From NCBI RefSeq assembly GCF_900109265.1, contig NZ_FNZM01000002.1:1-64000 (forward strand): DNA of 64,000 nt. Direction: 5' to 3'. The translations under genes and the position numbers were made by a program. The notes under the pieces are model-generated. The model was not told where the DNA came from and searched no databases. It saw nothing but the letters and a program-made list of their open reading frames with translations. How positions within the stretch are numbered: the stretch's first letter is position 1; each line of letters opens with the position of its first letter. This document shows, in pieces, positions 55,930-64,000 of the stretch. The DNA comes from Paraburkholderia tropica (GTDB lineage: Bacteria; Pseudomonadota; Gammaproteobacteria; Burkholderiales; Burkholderiaceae).

Positions 55930-55984
55930 TACAGCGACGGTTTGATACAGCCACGGTTTGATACAGCCACGGTTTGATAAAGCG
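55921..55984 (+). repeat. Four tandem 16-bp repeats overlapping the DUF2917 stop codon
   Basis: The unit ACGGTTTGATACAGCC (first copy ends CG, last copy reads ACGGTTTGATAAAGCG) repeats four times. The first copy contains the TGA stop of DUF2917. On the minus strand the unit gives repeated short TATCAAACC words. Confidence 0.9.
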
Positions 55985-56125
55985 TTTGACGCACGATTCG
56001 ATGCGTGCAAATCCGGTCTGCGCACCGCGCCGGGACCGCGCAGGCGGCCCGGCGCGCGGCCTGATCACGGTGATCGCGCAGCGTCCTCGGCGCGCTTGTC
56101 CCGAATTGGGTAAACTTCGGGAATC

Positions 56126-57022
56126 ATGTGCGCCACCCCGGTTTCACCCCTGTCAATGTCATCCGACCCCGCGAATTCCGCGATTTCCACGATCGCCGAG
56201 GCGGCGTCCAGCACCGAATCCGGCCCCGCCGGCGCGCGCTTCGCAGCGCCCGTCGTGCGCTGGCGTGGCAACGAGGCCTACCAGGCGAGCTTCGACGCCA
56301 TGCGCGCGTTCACCGATCAGCGCGACGCCGACACCCCTGACGAAATCTGGCTGGTCGAGCACCCGCCCGTTTTCACGCTCGGGCAGGCCGGCAAGCCCGA
56401 GCATCTGCTCGTCGCCAACAGCGGTATTCCGCTCGTCCAGATCGACCGCGGCGGCCAAATCACGTATCACGGGCCGGGCCAGATCGTGGCCTATTTGCTG
56501 CTCGATCTGCGACGCCGGAAACTGATGGTGCGCGAGCTGGTGACGCTCATCGAGCAGGCCGTGATCGACACGCTGGCGGCGTATAATCTCGCGAGCGAGC
56601 GCAAGGCCGGCGCGCCCGGCATTTACGTGCCGGAACACGCGTCGGGCGCCAGCGCGGCGCACCGTGGCGCGAAGGTCGCGGCGCTCGGTCTGAAGATCCG
56701 CAACGGCTGCAGCTACCACGGCGTGAGCCTGAATGTGTCGATGGACCTGAGCCCCTTCCTCGCGATCAATCCGTGTGGCTACGCGGGCCTCGAAACTGTC
56801 GATATGGCGTCGCTCGGCGTCGCGGCGGACTGGCGCGACGTGGCCGCCACGCTGGCGGCGCAGCTCGAGACGCAACTCGCTGCGCACGCGGCAAATCTTC
56901 CGGTGGCCGAAGCGGCCGCCACAGACCCGGCGGCCGAAGCGGCTGCAGTGGACCCGGCTGCTCAGGCGGCCTCAGGCGGGCAACCGCCGCAACCGCAGGC
57001 TGGCGCTGTTCCGGCGGCCTGA
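56126..57022 (+). CDS. lipB: Octanoyltransferase LipB
   Basis: A 298-residue ligase-fold enzyme. [12 protein letters not shown] (about 108-119) is the family signature, with [17 protein letters not shown] giving the catalytic Lys, and INPCGYAGL the catalytic Cys. It transfers octanoyl from ACP to lipoyl domains in the first step of lipoate synthesis. The ATG at 56126 follows CGGGAATC. ATG at 56156 is also possible. The N-terminal 40 and C-terminal 50 residues are low-complexity Ala/Pro-rich additions, so it is longer than the usual 210-250. lipA follows. Confidence 0.94.
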   Translation: MCATPVSPLSMSSDPANSAISTIAEAASSTESGPAGARFAAPVVRWRGNEAYQASFDAMRAFTDQRDADTPDEIWLVEHPPVFTLGQAGKPEHLLVANSGIPLVQIDRGGQITYHGPGQIVAYLLLDLRRRKLMVRELVTLIEQAVIDTLAAYNLASERKAGAPGIYVPEHASGASAAHRGAKVAALGLKIRNGCSYHGVSLNVSMDLSPFLAINPCGYAGLETVDMASLGVAADWRDVAATLAAQLETQLAAHAANLPVAEAAATDPAAEAAAVDPAAQAASGGQPPQPQAGAVPAA

Positions 57023-57035
57023 CTGGATCGAACGA

Positions 57036-58043
57036 ATGACTGATGTAACCGCGAACCCCGCCGCGAACCTGGCTCCGAGCCCGGCCCCCGCCGACGCCGT
57101 CCCCTACGACGCGACCGCGAAACAGAAGGCGCAGGCCAAGACCGCGCGCATTCCGATCAAGGTCATCCCCATCGAGAAGCTCAAGAAGCCCGACTGGATC
57201 CGCGTGAAAGCGGCCACGGGCACGTCGCGCTTCTACGAGATCAAGAACATCCTGCGCGAGCACAACCTGCATACGGTGTGCGAAGAGGCGAGCTGCCCGA
57301 ACATCGGCGAATGCTTCGGCAAGGGCACCGCGACGTTCATGATCATGGGCGACAAGTGCACGCGCCGCTGCCCGTTCTGCGACGTCGGCCACGGCCGTCC
57401 CGATCCGCTCGATCCGGACGAACCGGCGAACCTCGCGCGCACCATCGGCGCGCTCAAGCTCAAGTACGTCGTGATCACGAGCGTCGACCGCGACGATCTG
57501 CGTGACGGCGGCGCGGGCCACTTCGTCGAATGTATCCGCCAGGTGCGCGAGCATTCGCCGGAAACCCGCATCGAGATTCTCACGCCCGACTTCCGCGGCC
57601 GTCTCGATCGCGCGCTCGGCATCCTGAACGCCGCGCCGCCCGACGTGATGAACCACAACCTCGAAACGGTGCCGCGTCTGTACAAGGAAGCGCGCCCGGG
57701 TTCGGACTACGCGCACTCGCTGAAGCTGCTGAAGGACTTCAAGGCGCTGCATCCGGACGTCGCGACCAAGTCGGGCCTGATGGTGGGTCTCGGCGAAACC
57801 GAGGAAGAGATTCTTCAGGTCATGCGCGATCTGCGCGCGCACGACGTGGACATGCTCACGATCGGCCAGTATCTGCAGCCTTCGGAGCACCATCTGCCGG
57901 TGCGTTCGTACGTGCATCCGGACACCTTCAAGATGTACGAGGAAGAGGCGTACAAGATGGGCTTCACGCACGCCGCCGTCGGCGCGATGGTGCGTTCGAG
58001 CTATCACGCCGATCTGCAGGCGCACGGCGCGGGCGTGGTCTAA
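57036..58043 (+). CDS. lipA: Lipoyl synthase LipA
   Basis: A 335-residue radical-SAM enzyme. The auxiliary [4Fe-4S] cluster Cys are Cys82, Cys87 and Cys93 ([15 protein letters not shown]) and the radical-SAM Cys are Cys108, Cys112 and Cys115 ([13 protein letters not shown]). The C-terminal VRSSYHA provides the Arg-Ser-Ser-Tyr that closes the auxiliary cluster. It inserts two sulfur atoms into octanoyl groups. The gap to lipB is 13 bases. A terminator follows at 58071. Confidence 0.97.
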   Translation: MTDVTANPAANLAPSPAPADAVPYDATAKQKAQAKTARIPIKVIPIEKLKKPDWIRVKAATGTSRFYEIKNILREHNLHTVCEEASCPNIGECFGKGTATFMIMGDKCTRRCPFCDVGHGRPDPLDPDEPANLARTIGALKLKYVVITSVDRDDLRDGGAGHFVECIRQVREHSPETRIEILTPDFRGRLDRALGILNAAPPDVMNHNLETVPRLYKEARPGSDYAHSLKLLKDFKALHPDVATKSGLMVGLGETEEEILQVMRDLRAHDVDMLTIGQYLQPSEHHLPVRSYVHPDTFKMYEEEAYKMGFTHAAVGAMVRSSYHADLQAHGAGVV

Positions 58044-58070
58044 GCCGTTTCGTTTCGCTTCGTCGCATTG

Positions 58071-58099
58071 AAAAAAGCCCGCTGAAAAGCGGGCTTTTT
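58071..58099 (+). terminator. Terminator after lipA
   Basis: An A6 tract, then AGCCCGCT, a GAAA tetraloop, AGCGGGCT and T4. The A tract on the left makes it potentially bidirectional. Confidence 0.92.
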
Positions 58100-58246
58100 C
58101 GTTGGCGCGCGGCATGCGCAGGAACACGCAAAGCAATGCTCCAGCAGCGTCATTAGCTATCGCGGATAAATTAGAACCGGACGCCGCCAGACTCCCTATA
58201 GTCGGAACCTTCCATTCAACCTCAGTGGTTCCGCCGGAGTTTTTCG

Positions 58247-59305
58247 ATGAGTCATCGCGCCCGTCAACGTGTCCTTTCCTCGCAACGTCCGCGCGTGCTC
58301 GCCGCCGCGCTGGCGGCCACGGCGCTGTTCGCCGCGTTCGGTGCGCCGCGCGCGCATGCCGAGACGCGCGAAGTCGTGATCGCGTATCAGGACATGGTGG
58401 TGCCGTGGCGTTACGCGCAGGCGACCGGCGAAGTCGAAAAGGCCACCGGCTACAAGGTCACGTTCCGCAAGCTCGCGAGCGGCGCCGATGTGATCCGCGC
58501 GCTCGCGTCGGGTTCGGTGCAGCTCGGCGAAGCCGGGTCGAGCCCGATCGCGGCGGGGCTCTCGCAGGGCGTGAATCTCTCGCTGTTCTGGATTCTCGAC
58601 AACATCAACGACGCCGAGGCGCTGGTCGCGCGCGACGGGTCGGGCGTGACGAGCATCGCGGGCCTCAAGGGCAAGACGATCGGCGTGCCGTTCGTCTCGA
58701 CCTCGCATTTCCATGCGCTCGTGGCGTTGCAGAACGCGGGCGTGAATCCCGCCGATGTGAAGATCGTGAACCTGCGTCCGCCCGAAGTCGCGGCGGCCTG
58801 GCAGCGCGGCAACATCGACGCGACCTACATCTGGGACCCGGTGCTCGCGCAGGTGAAGAAGAGCGGCAAGGTGCTGATCACGTCGGGGCAGGTGGCCAAG
58901 GCGACGGGCAAGGCGACCTTCGACGGCTTCGTGGTCGATCGCGGTTTCGCGAAGGATAACGGCGACTTCGTGGCGAAGTTCGTGCAGGTGCTGGCCGCCG
59001 CCGACGCCGACTACAGCGCGCATCGCGCCGCCTGGAACGCCGCCTCGCCGCAGGTGCAGGCCGTGGCGAAGGAGTCGGGCGCGAATCCGGACGAAGTGCC
59101 TGCGAGCCTCGCGCTCTACGCATTCCCGACGCCCGCCGAGCAGGCCTCGAAGACCTGGCTGGGCGGCGGCGCGCAGTCGGGCGCGGCGCAATCGCTGCTC
59201 GCGACGGCGTCCTTCCTCAAGCAGCAGGGCACGATCCAGAACGTGCTGCCCGATTACTCGGTCGGCATCGATCCGCGTTACGTGCAGCGCGCCGCCGCGC
59301 ACTGA
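58247..59305 (+). CDS. tauA: Taurine/sulfonate ABC transporter substrate-binding protein
   Basis: A 352-residue periplasmic binding protein. The signal peptide ends at AHA (about 38). REVVIAYQDMVVPWRYAQATGE starts the mature protein, with SGSVQLGEAGSSPIAAGLSQG and LKGKTIGVPFVSTSHFHAL further on. This pattern matches TauA-type receptors, although SsuA-like sulfonate specificity is possible. GGAG precedes the ATG. It leads tauABC. A tauD dioxygenase is not in the window. Confidence 0.87.
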   Translation: MSHRARQRVLSSQRPRVLAAALAATALFAAFGAPRAHAETREVVIAYQDMVVPWRYAQATGEVEKATGYKVTFRKLASGADVIRALASGSVQLGEAGSSPIAAGLSQGVNLSLFWILDNINDAEALVARDGSGVTSIAGLKGKTIGVPFVSTSHFHALVALQNAGVNPADVKIVNLRPPEVAAAWQRGNIDATYIWDPVLAQVKKSGKVLITSGQVAKATGKATFDGFVVDRGFAKDNGDFVAKFVQVLAAADADYSAHRAAWNAASPQVQAVAKESGANPDEVPASLALYAFPTPAEQASKTWLGGGAQSGAAQSLLATASFLKQQGTIQNVLPDYSVGIDPRYVQRAAAH

Positions 59306-59357
59306 TTGACGCGCCGATATCGGCATTCGTCAGCATACGCACGCGAAGGAGGCGAGC

Positions 59358-60158
59358 ATGAGCGCACTGGATATCCGCGATCTGAGCGTCGCCTACGCGG
59401 GCGCGCGTCGCGGCGACGCGCCCAGCGTGGCGCTCGCGAACGTGAACCTGCAGGTCGAGCGCGGCGAGTTCGTGGTCGCGCTCGGCGCGTCGGGCTGCGG
59501 CAAGACCACTTTGCTGAACTGCATCGCGGGCTTCATCGAACCGACCGGCGGCGAGGTGCGCGTGAACGGCGCGCGCGTGGCCGGACCGGGCGCGGAGCGC
59601 GGCGTGGTGTTCCAGAAGCATGCGTTGCTGCCGTGGCTGAACGTGCTCGACAACGTCGCGCTGGGCCTGCGTTTCCGGCGCGTGCCGAAGGCCGAACGCG
59701 AGCGCATCGCGCGCGAGCAACTGGCGCTCGTCGGGCTCGACGATCACGCGCGTTCGCGCGTGGATGCGCTCTCGGGCGGCATGCAGCAGCGCGTGGGCAT
59801 CGCGCGCGCGCTCGCGAGCGATCCGCAAGTGCTGCTGATGGACGAGCCGATGGGCGCGCTCGACGCGATGACGCGCGAATCCGTGCAGACGCTCGTGCTC
59901 GACGTCTGGGCGCGCACGCAGAAGACGGTGTTCTTCATCACGCACAGCGTGGAGGAGGCGCTCTTTCTGGCGACGCGCGTGGTGGTCATGACGCCGGGGC
60001 CGGGCCGCATCGAGCACGCGTTCGAGGTGCCGTTCGCGCGCCGCTATCTGCGTACGCGCGACGCGCGCGCGGTGAAGTCGGCGCCCGATTTCATCGAATG
60101 GCGCGAGCGGCTCGTGCAGTTGCTGCACGCGGATGCGCGTGAACCGGCGCTGTCGTGA
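59358..60158 (+). CDS. tauB: Taurine/sulfonate ABC transporter ATP-binding protein
   Basis: A 266-residue ATPase. Walker A is GASGCGKTT (43-51), Q-loop [14 protein letters not shown], signature [14 protein letters not shown], Walker [12 protein letters not shown] and H-loop FITHSVEEA. The Q-loop and LPW motif are typical of the sulfonate/nitrate importer group. AAGGAGG precedes the ATG. It is 52 bases from tauA and 48 from tauC. It supplies energy to the importer. Confidence 0.92.
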   Translation: MSALDIRDLSVAYAGARRGDAPSVALANVNLQVERGEFVVALGASGCGKTTLLNCIAGFIEPTGGEVRVNGARVAGPGAERGVVFQKHALLPWLNVLDNVALGLRFRRVPKAERERIAREQLALVGLDDHARSRVDALSGGMQQRVGIARALASDPQVLLMDEPMGALDAMTRESVQTLVLDVWARTQKTVFFITHSVEEALFLATRVVVMTPGPGRIEHAFEVPFARRYLRTRDARAVKSAPDFIEWRERLVQLLHADAREPALS

Positions 60159-60206
60159 GCGCCCATTCGCGAAACCCATCATGAAGTCGACAGTCAAGGT
60201 GATCCG

Positions 60207-61157
60207 ATGAGCGTGCCGCAGGAATCATTGGAAGCGCTGAACGCACGCGCGTCATCCAGTTTCGAAGGCGCTGAAACCGCGTCGAGCAGCGCGTCAAACA
60301 GAGCGCCAAACAGCGCGCCAAAGATCGCCCCGCAAGCCGCACAGGTCGCGTCGAGCGGTTCGCGCGCCCGCGTCTGGCGCATGCCCGGCGAAGGGCCGAC
60401 GGCCGCGCTCTCCGCCGCGTCGGTGGCCGGTCTCGCGGCGCTCTGGTGGCTCGCCACGCATCTGCACTGGCTGCCGCCGCTCTTTCTGCCGACGCCCGAG
60501 GCGGTCTGGCACGCCTTCGTCGACGCCTGGCACGGCCGTATCCAGGGCGGCCTGCCGCTCTCGGAGCATCTGTTCTGGAGCGCGCTGCGCGTGTTCGGCG
60601 CGTTCGCGCTCGCGGCGCTGACGGCGATTCCCGTCGGCATCCTGATGGGCGTGTCGCGCGTCGCGCGCGGTCTGCTCGATCCGCCGCTGGAGTTCTACCG
60701 GCCGTTGCCGCCGCTCGCCTACTTGCCGCTCGTGGTGATCTGGTTCGGTATCGACGAGACCGCCAAGATCGTCGTGATCTGGCTCGCCTGCTTCGCGCCG
60801 ATCGCGATGGCCGCGCGCGCGGGCGCGAAAAGCGCCACCGTCGAGCAGTTGCGCGCGGCGGCGTCGCTGGGCGGCAGCTTCGCGCAGATCGTGCGCTTCG
60901 TGGTGCTGCCGGCCGCGCTGCCGGAAATCCTCACCGGGCTGCGCATCGCCATCGGCTTCGGCTGGACCACGCTCGTGGCCGCCGAGATGGTTGCCGCCAC
61001 GGCGGGGCTCGGCCAGATGGTGCTCAACGCGTCGAGCTTCCTGCGCACCGACGTCGTGGTGATGGGCATCGTGCTGATCGGCCTGATCGCCTGGGGTTTC
61101 GACCTCGGCATGCGCGCGCTCGAACGGCGTCTCGTGCCGTGGAAAGGGCGCGGCTAA
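60207..61157 (+). CDS. tauC: Taurine/sulfonate ABC transporter permease
   Basis: A 316-residue membrane protein. An N-terminal polar stretch of about 60 residues precedes six membrane helices. The permease motif EAA---G-----I appears as LRAAASLGGSFAQIVRFVVLPAALP. LPTPEAVWHAF begins the typical TauC core. It forms the channel with TauB. The N-terminal extension is unusually long, and an inner start near GEGPTAA is possible. Confidence 0.9.
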   Translation: MSVPQESLEALNARASSSFEGAETASSSASNRAPNSAPKIAPQAAQVASSGSRARVWRMPGEGPTAALSAASVAGLAALWWLATHLHWLPPLFLPTPEAVWHAFVDAWHGRIQGGLPLSEHLFWSALRVFGAFALAALTAIPVGILMGVSRVARGLLDPPLEFYRPLPPLAYLPLVVIWFGIDETAKIVVIWLACFAPIAMAARAGAKSATVEQLRAAASLGGSFAQIVRFVVLPAALPEILTGLRIAIGFGWTTLVAAEMVAATAGLGQMVLNASSFLRTDVVVMGIVLIGLIAWGFDLGMRALERRLVPWKGRG

Positions 61158-61291
61158 AAAGGCGCGCCTCGCCGGAGTGTTTTGACCCCGCTTCCGGGCG
61201 GCGCCCGCGCGCCCGGATTTCCGGATTCCCGGACGTATCCAAACCGCATTTCTGGAAATCCAGATTGCGCCACGCCCGATGCGTTAAAAAT

Positions 61292-61308
61292 CCCTTGTAA
61301 ATCAAGGG
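61292..61308. promoter_or_regulatory. CCCTTG/CAAGGG dyad upstream of the dctA promoter
   Basis: A perfect 6-bp inverted repeat with a 5-base spacer (TAAAT), 20 bases upstream of the sigma-54 element. It could bind the DctD-type activator, but it is closer to the promoter than most enhancer sites. Confidence 0.4.
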
Positions 61309-61327
61309 TGAGTACGCGCTGCGCCGC

Positions 61328-61342
61328 TGGCATCAACCTTGC
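61328..61342 (+). promoter_or_regulatory. Sigma-54 (RpoN) promoter of dctA
   Basis: TGGCATCAACCTTGC keeps the invariant GG and GC of the TGGCACG-N4-TTGC consensus at the exact spacing. It lies about 165 bases before the dctA start. The neighbouring dctB gene makes activator-dependent control likely. Confidence 0.75.
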
Positions 61343-61505
61343 GAAATAAATCGCGCGGCCACCCCGGCCGCGACAAAAAAAAGCAAGGAGACAGCCGATG
61401 TCCGATCCCCTCGTCCGGTTTCGCTGATTCCCCCCGTTTCGACCTGTCGCGGTTCGGCGCGTATCCACGCGCGGCCATCGGCTTAACTCATTGCAGGCAT
61501 CCAAA

Positions 61506-62789
61506 GTGAAGAAACCTCTCCACAAAGTGCTCTATTTCCAGGTGATCGTGGCGATTGTCATCGGCGTGATCCTGGGCCACTTCTCTCCGGCCCTCGGCAT
61601 CGACATGAAGCCGCTCGGCGACGCCTTCATCAAGCTGATCAAGATGGTGATCGGGCCGATCATCTTCTGTACGGTCGTGACCGGCATCGCCGGCATGGAA
61701 GACATGAAGAAGGTGGGCCGCGTGGGCGGCAAGGCGCTGCTGTACTTCGAAATCGTTTCGACGTTCGCGCTGGTGCTCGGCCTGATCGCCACGCACGTGC
61801 TCAAGCCGGGCGCGGGCTTCAACGTCGATGTGAAGACGCTCGACGCCAAGGCCGTGGCGAGCTTCGCGGAGAAGGCGCACGGTCAGAGCACCGTCGACTT
61901 CCTGATGCACATCATTCCGGACACGATGTTCTCGGCGTTCGGCCAGGGTGAAATTCTCCAGATCCTGCTGATCGCGCTGCTGTTCGGCGCGGTGCTCGCG
62001 CAACTGGGCGAGCGCGGCCGCGTGGTGACCGACTTCATCGACAGCCTCTCGGGCGTGCTGTTCGGCATCGTCAAGATCGTCACGAAGCTCGCGCCGATCG
62101 GCGCGTTCGGCGCGATGGCGTTCACCATCGGCAAGTACGGCGTGGGTTCGCTCGTGCCGATGCTCAAGCTGATCGGCACGTTCTATCTGACGTCGATCGT
62201 GTTCGTGCTCGTGGTGCTCGGCGCGATCGCGCGCTTCACGGGCTTCTCGATCATCCGCTTCGTTTCGTACATCAAGGAAGAACTGCTGATCGTGCTGGGC
62301 ACGAGCTCGTCGGAATCGGCACTGCCGCAACTGATGCAGAAGCTCGAACGCATGGGCTGCCCGCGCTCGGTCGTGGGTCTCGTCGTGCCGACCGGCTATT
62401 CGTTCAACCTCGACGGCACCAACATCTACATGACGATGGCGGTGCTCTTCATTGCCCAGGCGACCAACACCGACCTCACGTGGACCCAGCAGCTCACGCT
62501 GCTCGCGGTGACGATGCTCACCTCGAAGGGCGCAAGCGGCGTGACCGGCGCGGGCTTCATCACGCTGGCGGCGACGCTGGCCGTGGTGCCGACCATTCCG
62601 CTGTCGGGCATGGTGCTGATTCTCGGCATCGACCGCTTCATGAGCGAATGCCGCGCGCTGACCAACATCGTCGGCAACGGCGTGGCGACGGTCGTGGTGT
62701 CGGCATGGGAAAAGGAACTCGACCGCGACAAGATGCGCGCGGCGCTGTCCGGCAATCCCGAGGAAGTGAGGGAAGGCGCGGGCGTCTAA
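61506..62789 (+). CDS. dctA: C4-dicarboxylate transport protein DctA
   Basis: A 427-residue dicarboxylate/cation symporter (DAACS family), with about eight membrane helices and two hairpins. Hallmarks are [55 protein letters not shown] and [15 protein letters not shown]. It imports succinate, fumarate and malate with protons or sodium. The start is GTG at 61506, giving the family N-terminus [14 protein letters not shown] at 61491 is less likely. A sigma-54 promoter precedes it and dctB follows in the same direction. Confidence 0.95.
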   Translation: MKKPLHKVLYFQVIVAIVIGVILGHFSPALGIDMKPLGDAFIKLIKMVIGPIIFCTVVTGIAGMEDMKKVGRVGGKALLYFEIVSTFALVLGLIATHVLKPGAGFNVDVKTLDAKAVASFAEKAHGQSTVDFLMHIIPDTMFSAFGQGEILQILLIALLFGAVLAQLGERGRVVTDFIDSLSGVLFGIVKIVTKLAPIGAFGAMAFTIGKYGVGSLVPMLKLIGTFYLTSIVFVLVVLGAIARFTGFSIIRFVSYIKEELLIVLGTSSSESALPQLMQKLERMGCPRSVVGLVVPTGYSFNLDGTNIYMTMAVLFIAQATNTDLTWTQQLTLLAVTMLTSKGASGVTGAGFITLAATLAVVPTIPLSGMVLILGIDRFMSECRALTNIVGNGVATVVVSAWEKELDRDKMRAALSGNPEEVREGAGV

Positions 62790-63091
62790 GCGTTCCGGGC
62801 GTTCCGGTCGTTCCGGTGTCTTTCGCGGGCGGAGCGCATGCGCTCCGCCCGGATCGCAGCAAAGCCAGTCGTGCCGGCATAACCGCTGTAGTGCCGGCTG
62901 TCTCACCGGCCGTATCACCGCTTCACCCAGCATCATGTCCTTTGGCGGCCTCGTGCCGTTGGGCGGCGCGCTGTTCCCCTGCGGCGCGCCGCGCCTCTTT
63001 TCCCCTTCCGCTCAAGCCGTCGGCCGCCTCGCGCGGTAAGCGTGTGCCACAATTCTCTCCATCCCCATCCGATTCTCCGGAAGCCACCTCC
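62790..63091. other. Gap between dctA and dctB with a long palindrome
   Basis: No gene is seen. Three near-tandem CGTTCCGG copies (about 62790-62817) follow dctA, then a 24-bp perfect palindrome GGGCGGAGCGCATGCGCTCCGCCC without spacer except that pairing leaves no long loop (62827-62850). It has no T tract, so it may stabilise the dctA mRNA end or act as a weak terminator. Confidence 0.6.
62827..62850. repeat. 24-bp perfect palindrome after dctA
   Basis: GGGCGGAGCGCA and its exact complement form a 24-base dyad 38 bases beyond the dctA stop. It could fold into a strong RNA stem. Confidence 0.85.
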
Positions 63092-64000
63092 GTGACGCGC
63101 CGTCTCATTGTGTTCATCGTGCTCGCCGTCGGGCTCGCGGTGGTTTGCGCGCTCGCGTGGTCGCTCGCCTGGCAGACCGGCATCGACGCGCTGCGCCGCA
63201 ACGCCGCCGTGCGCGGCGACCGCACGACGGCCGCGCTCAAGAGCACGCTGGAGCGCTACGAATCGCTGCCGTATCTGGTGGGCGCGCATCCGCTCGTGCA
63301 GGACGTGCTGGCCGATCCGCGCCCCGAATGGGTGGCCGAGGCGAACCGCTATCTCGAGGATGTGAACCGCCACGCGCGCGCCACCACGACCTACATCATC
63401 GGCGCCGACGGCCGCTGCATCGCCGCCAGCAACTGGCGTGGCGCGGACAGCTTCGTCGGCAGCGAATACCGCTTTCGCCCGTATTTCATCGAGGCCGCGC
63501 AAGGCAATGTGGGGCGCTTCTTCGGCATCGGCACGATCTCGCACGATCCGGGCTACTACATTTCGCAGCCGGTGCGGCGCGGCGAGAAGATCGTCGGCGT
63601 GGCCGTGGTGAAGCTCAATCTCGAATGGTTTCCGGGCTCGGATGCGTCCGAGCCGCTGCTCGTCACCGACGATCACGGCGTGATCTTTCTGTCTTCCGTG
63701 CCCGCGTGGAAGTACCGCACGGTGCGCCCGCTGCCCGCCGAGATCGTCCGCTCGATCGACCAGACGCGCCAGTACGCGCGCCAGGACATCGCGCCCTTGC
63801 CCGCGAGCGTGGAGCGCGTGCTGCCCGGCGACGCCGACATCGTGCGCATCGGCAGCGGCCTGCGCGCGCCGCGCTATCTGGAAACGCGCCGCGCGCTCGG
63901 CGAGCCCGACTGGCATCTGGTGACGATGTCGCCGATCGATCCGGTCCTCGACGCCGCGCGCAACGCCACCGTCATGACGGGCTTCGGCTATGTCTCGTTG
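63092..64000 (+). CDS. dctB: C4-dicarboxylate sensor histidine kinase DctB, N-terminal part
   Basis: The frame opens with GTG at 63092 and runs off the window, giving 303 residues. A basic start and a membrane helix (RRLIVFIVLAVGLAVVCALAW, about 4-24) lead into a periplasmic double-PAS (dCache) sensor: RYESLPYLVGAHPLVQDVL, TTTYIIGADGRCIAASNW, SFVGSEYRFRPYF, SQPVRRGEKIVGVAVVKLN. This matches DctB, which senses C4-dicarboxylates and phosphorylates DctD. The histidine-kinase part lies beyond the window. GGAAG lies 9 bases ahead of the GTG. Confidence 0.9.
   Translation, partial: MTRRLIVFIVLAVGLAVVCALAWSLAWQTGIDALRRNAAVRGDRTTAALKSTLERYESLPYLVGAHPLVQDVLADPRPEWVAEANRYLEDVNRHARATTTYIIGADGRCIAASNWRGADSFVGSEYRFRPYFIEAAQGNVGRFFGIGTISHDPGYYISQPVRRGEKIVGVAVVKLNLEWFPGSDASEPLLVTDDHGVIFLSSVPAWKYRTVRPLPAEIVRSIDQTRQYARQDIAPLPASVERVLPGDADIVRIGSGLRAPRYLETRRALGEPDWHLVTMSPIDPVLDAARNATVMTGFGYVSL

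Larger units (their letters stand above)
61158..61505. other. Promoter region of dctA
   Basis: No gene is seen. It contains the sigma-54-type element (61328-61342), a CCCTTG/CAAGGG dyad (61292-61308) and CTGG-AAAT-CCAG nearby (about 61248-61259). This layout suits control by an enhancer-binding response regulator. Confidence 0.65.

Noticed and set aside
55921-55984. CRISPR array
   Set aside because: The units are 16 bp and contiguous, with no unique spacers and no cas genes.

Overview
The window is GC-rich chromosomal DNA of a betaproteobacterium, almost certainly from the Burkholderiaceae (Burkholderia, Paraburkholderia or Caballeronia). The main reasons are a set of small families typical of that group (DUF3567, DUF1840, DUF2917, DUF3108, DUF1289), a PhaM-type polyhydroxyalkanoate granule protein, a methionine synthase split into two adjacent genes, a single-domain BirA overlapping a type III pantothenate kinase, and the dacC-dat-DUF493-lipB-lipA neighbourhood. 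No rRNA, tRNA, CRISPR array, prophage or plasmid gene was recognised. The species cannot be fixed from the sequence alone.

Layout. 1-338 is the end of an IS5-type insertion sequence. 425-4432 holds a fluoroacetate-dehalogenase-like hydrolase, a divergent Lrp/AsnC regulator with an EamA exporter, and a DUF445 membrane protein. 4701-8827 is a tightly packed minus-strand operon (ghrA, HMG-CoA lyase, YbaK, DUF1289, MaoC, metallo-beta-lactamase fold). 9150-16648 carries a small hydrolase, then a minus-strand pta-ackA pair facing a DUF3141 PHA-synthase-like gene and fabI. 16771-20325 has a small PXPV/RRW protein, a probable LPS glycosyltransferase and an orphan dipeptide-binding protein. 20572-24955 is argS-SPOR-dsbA-SDR on the minus strand. 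25399-30740 holds DUF1840, a small secreted protein, split metH and DUF3567. 30908-34702 has an enol-lactonase-like hydrolase, DUF3108 and an IclR regulator divergent from a fumarylacetoacetase-family gene. 36118-40515 has a branched-chain amino-acid binding protein, an enoyl-CoA hydratase, phaM and a patatin. 41004-44631 has an acyl-ACP-desaturase-like diiron protein, rfaE2, coaX and birA. 45033-48955 is a four-gene MCE/Mla-type lipid transporter, followed by VanZ, a ferredoxin and a hydrolase. 51798-58043 is dacC-dat-DUF493, a LysR/DUF2917 pair, then lipB-lipA. 58247-61157 is tauABC, and 61506-64000 is dctA with the start of dctB.

How genes work together. Recurrent themes are acyl-CoA and storage-polymer metabolism (HMG-CoA lyase, MaoC, enoyl-CoA hydratase, pta-ackA-fabI with DUF3141, PhaM), envelope building and lipid traffic (Mla-type transporter, DacC, D-amino acid aminotransferase, heptose adenylyltransferase, FtsN-like SPOR protein, DsbA), cofactors (lipoate, biotin, CoA, B12-dependent methionine) and uptake of dicarboxylates, taurine and peptides. 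Regulatory logic visible in the sequence includes an Lrp-size palindrome, a sigma-54 promoter for dctA, an inverted repeat beside the LysR start, and runs of ATGA/GTGA overlaps that couple translation.

Most coding content is conventional. The least explained signals are non-coding: a cluster of DnaA-box-like sequences in two diverged direct repeats upstream of the Mla-type operon (44761-44889), a compact array of four hairpins (20478-20565) between the SDR and dipeptide-binding genes, four 16-bp tandem repeats that begin inside the DUF2917 stop codon (55921-55984), and an orphan terminator that may end a small RNA (about 4433-4692). I see no convincing wholly new multi-gene system.
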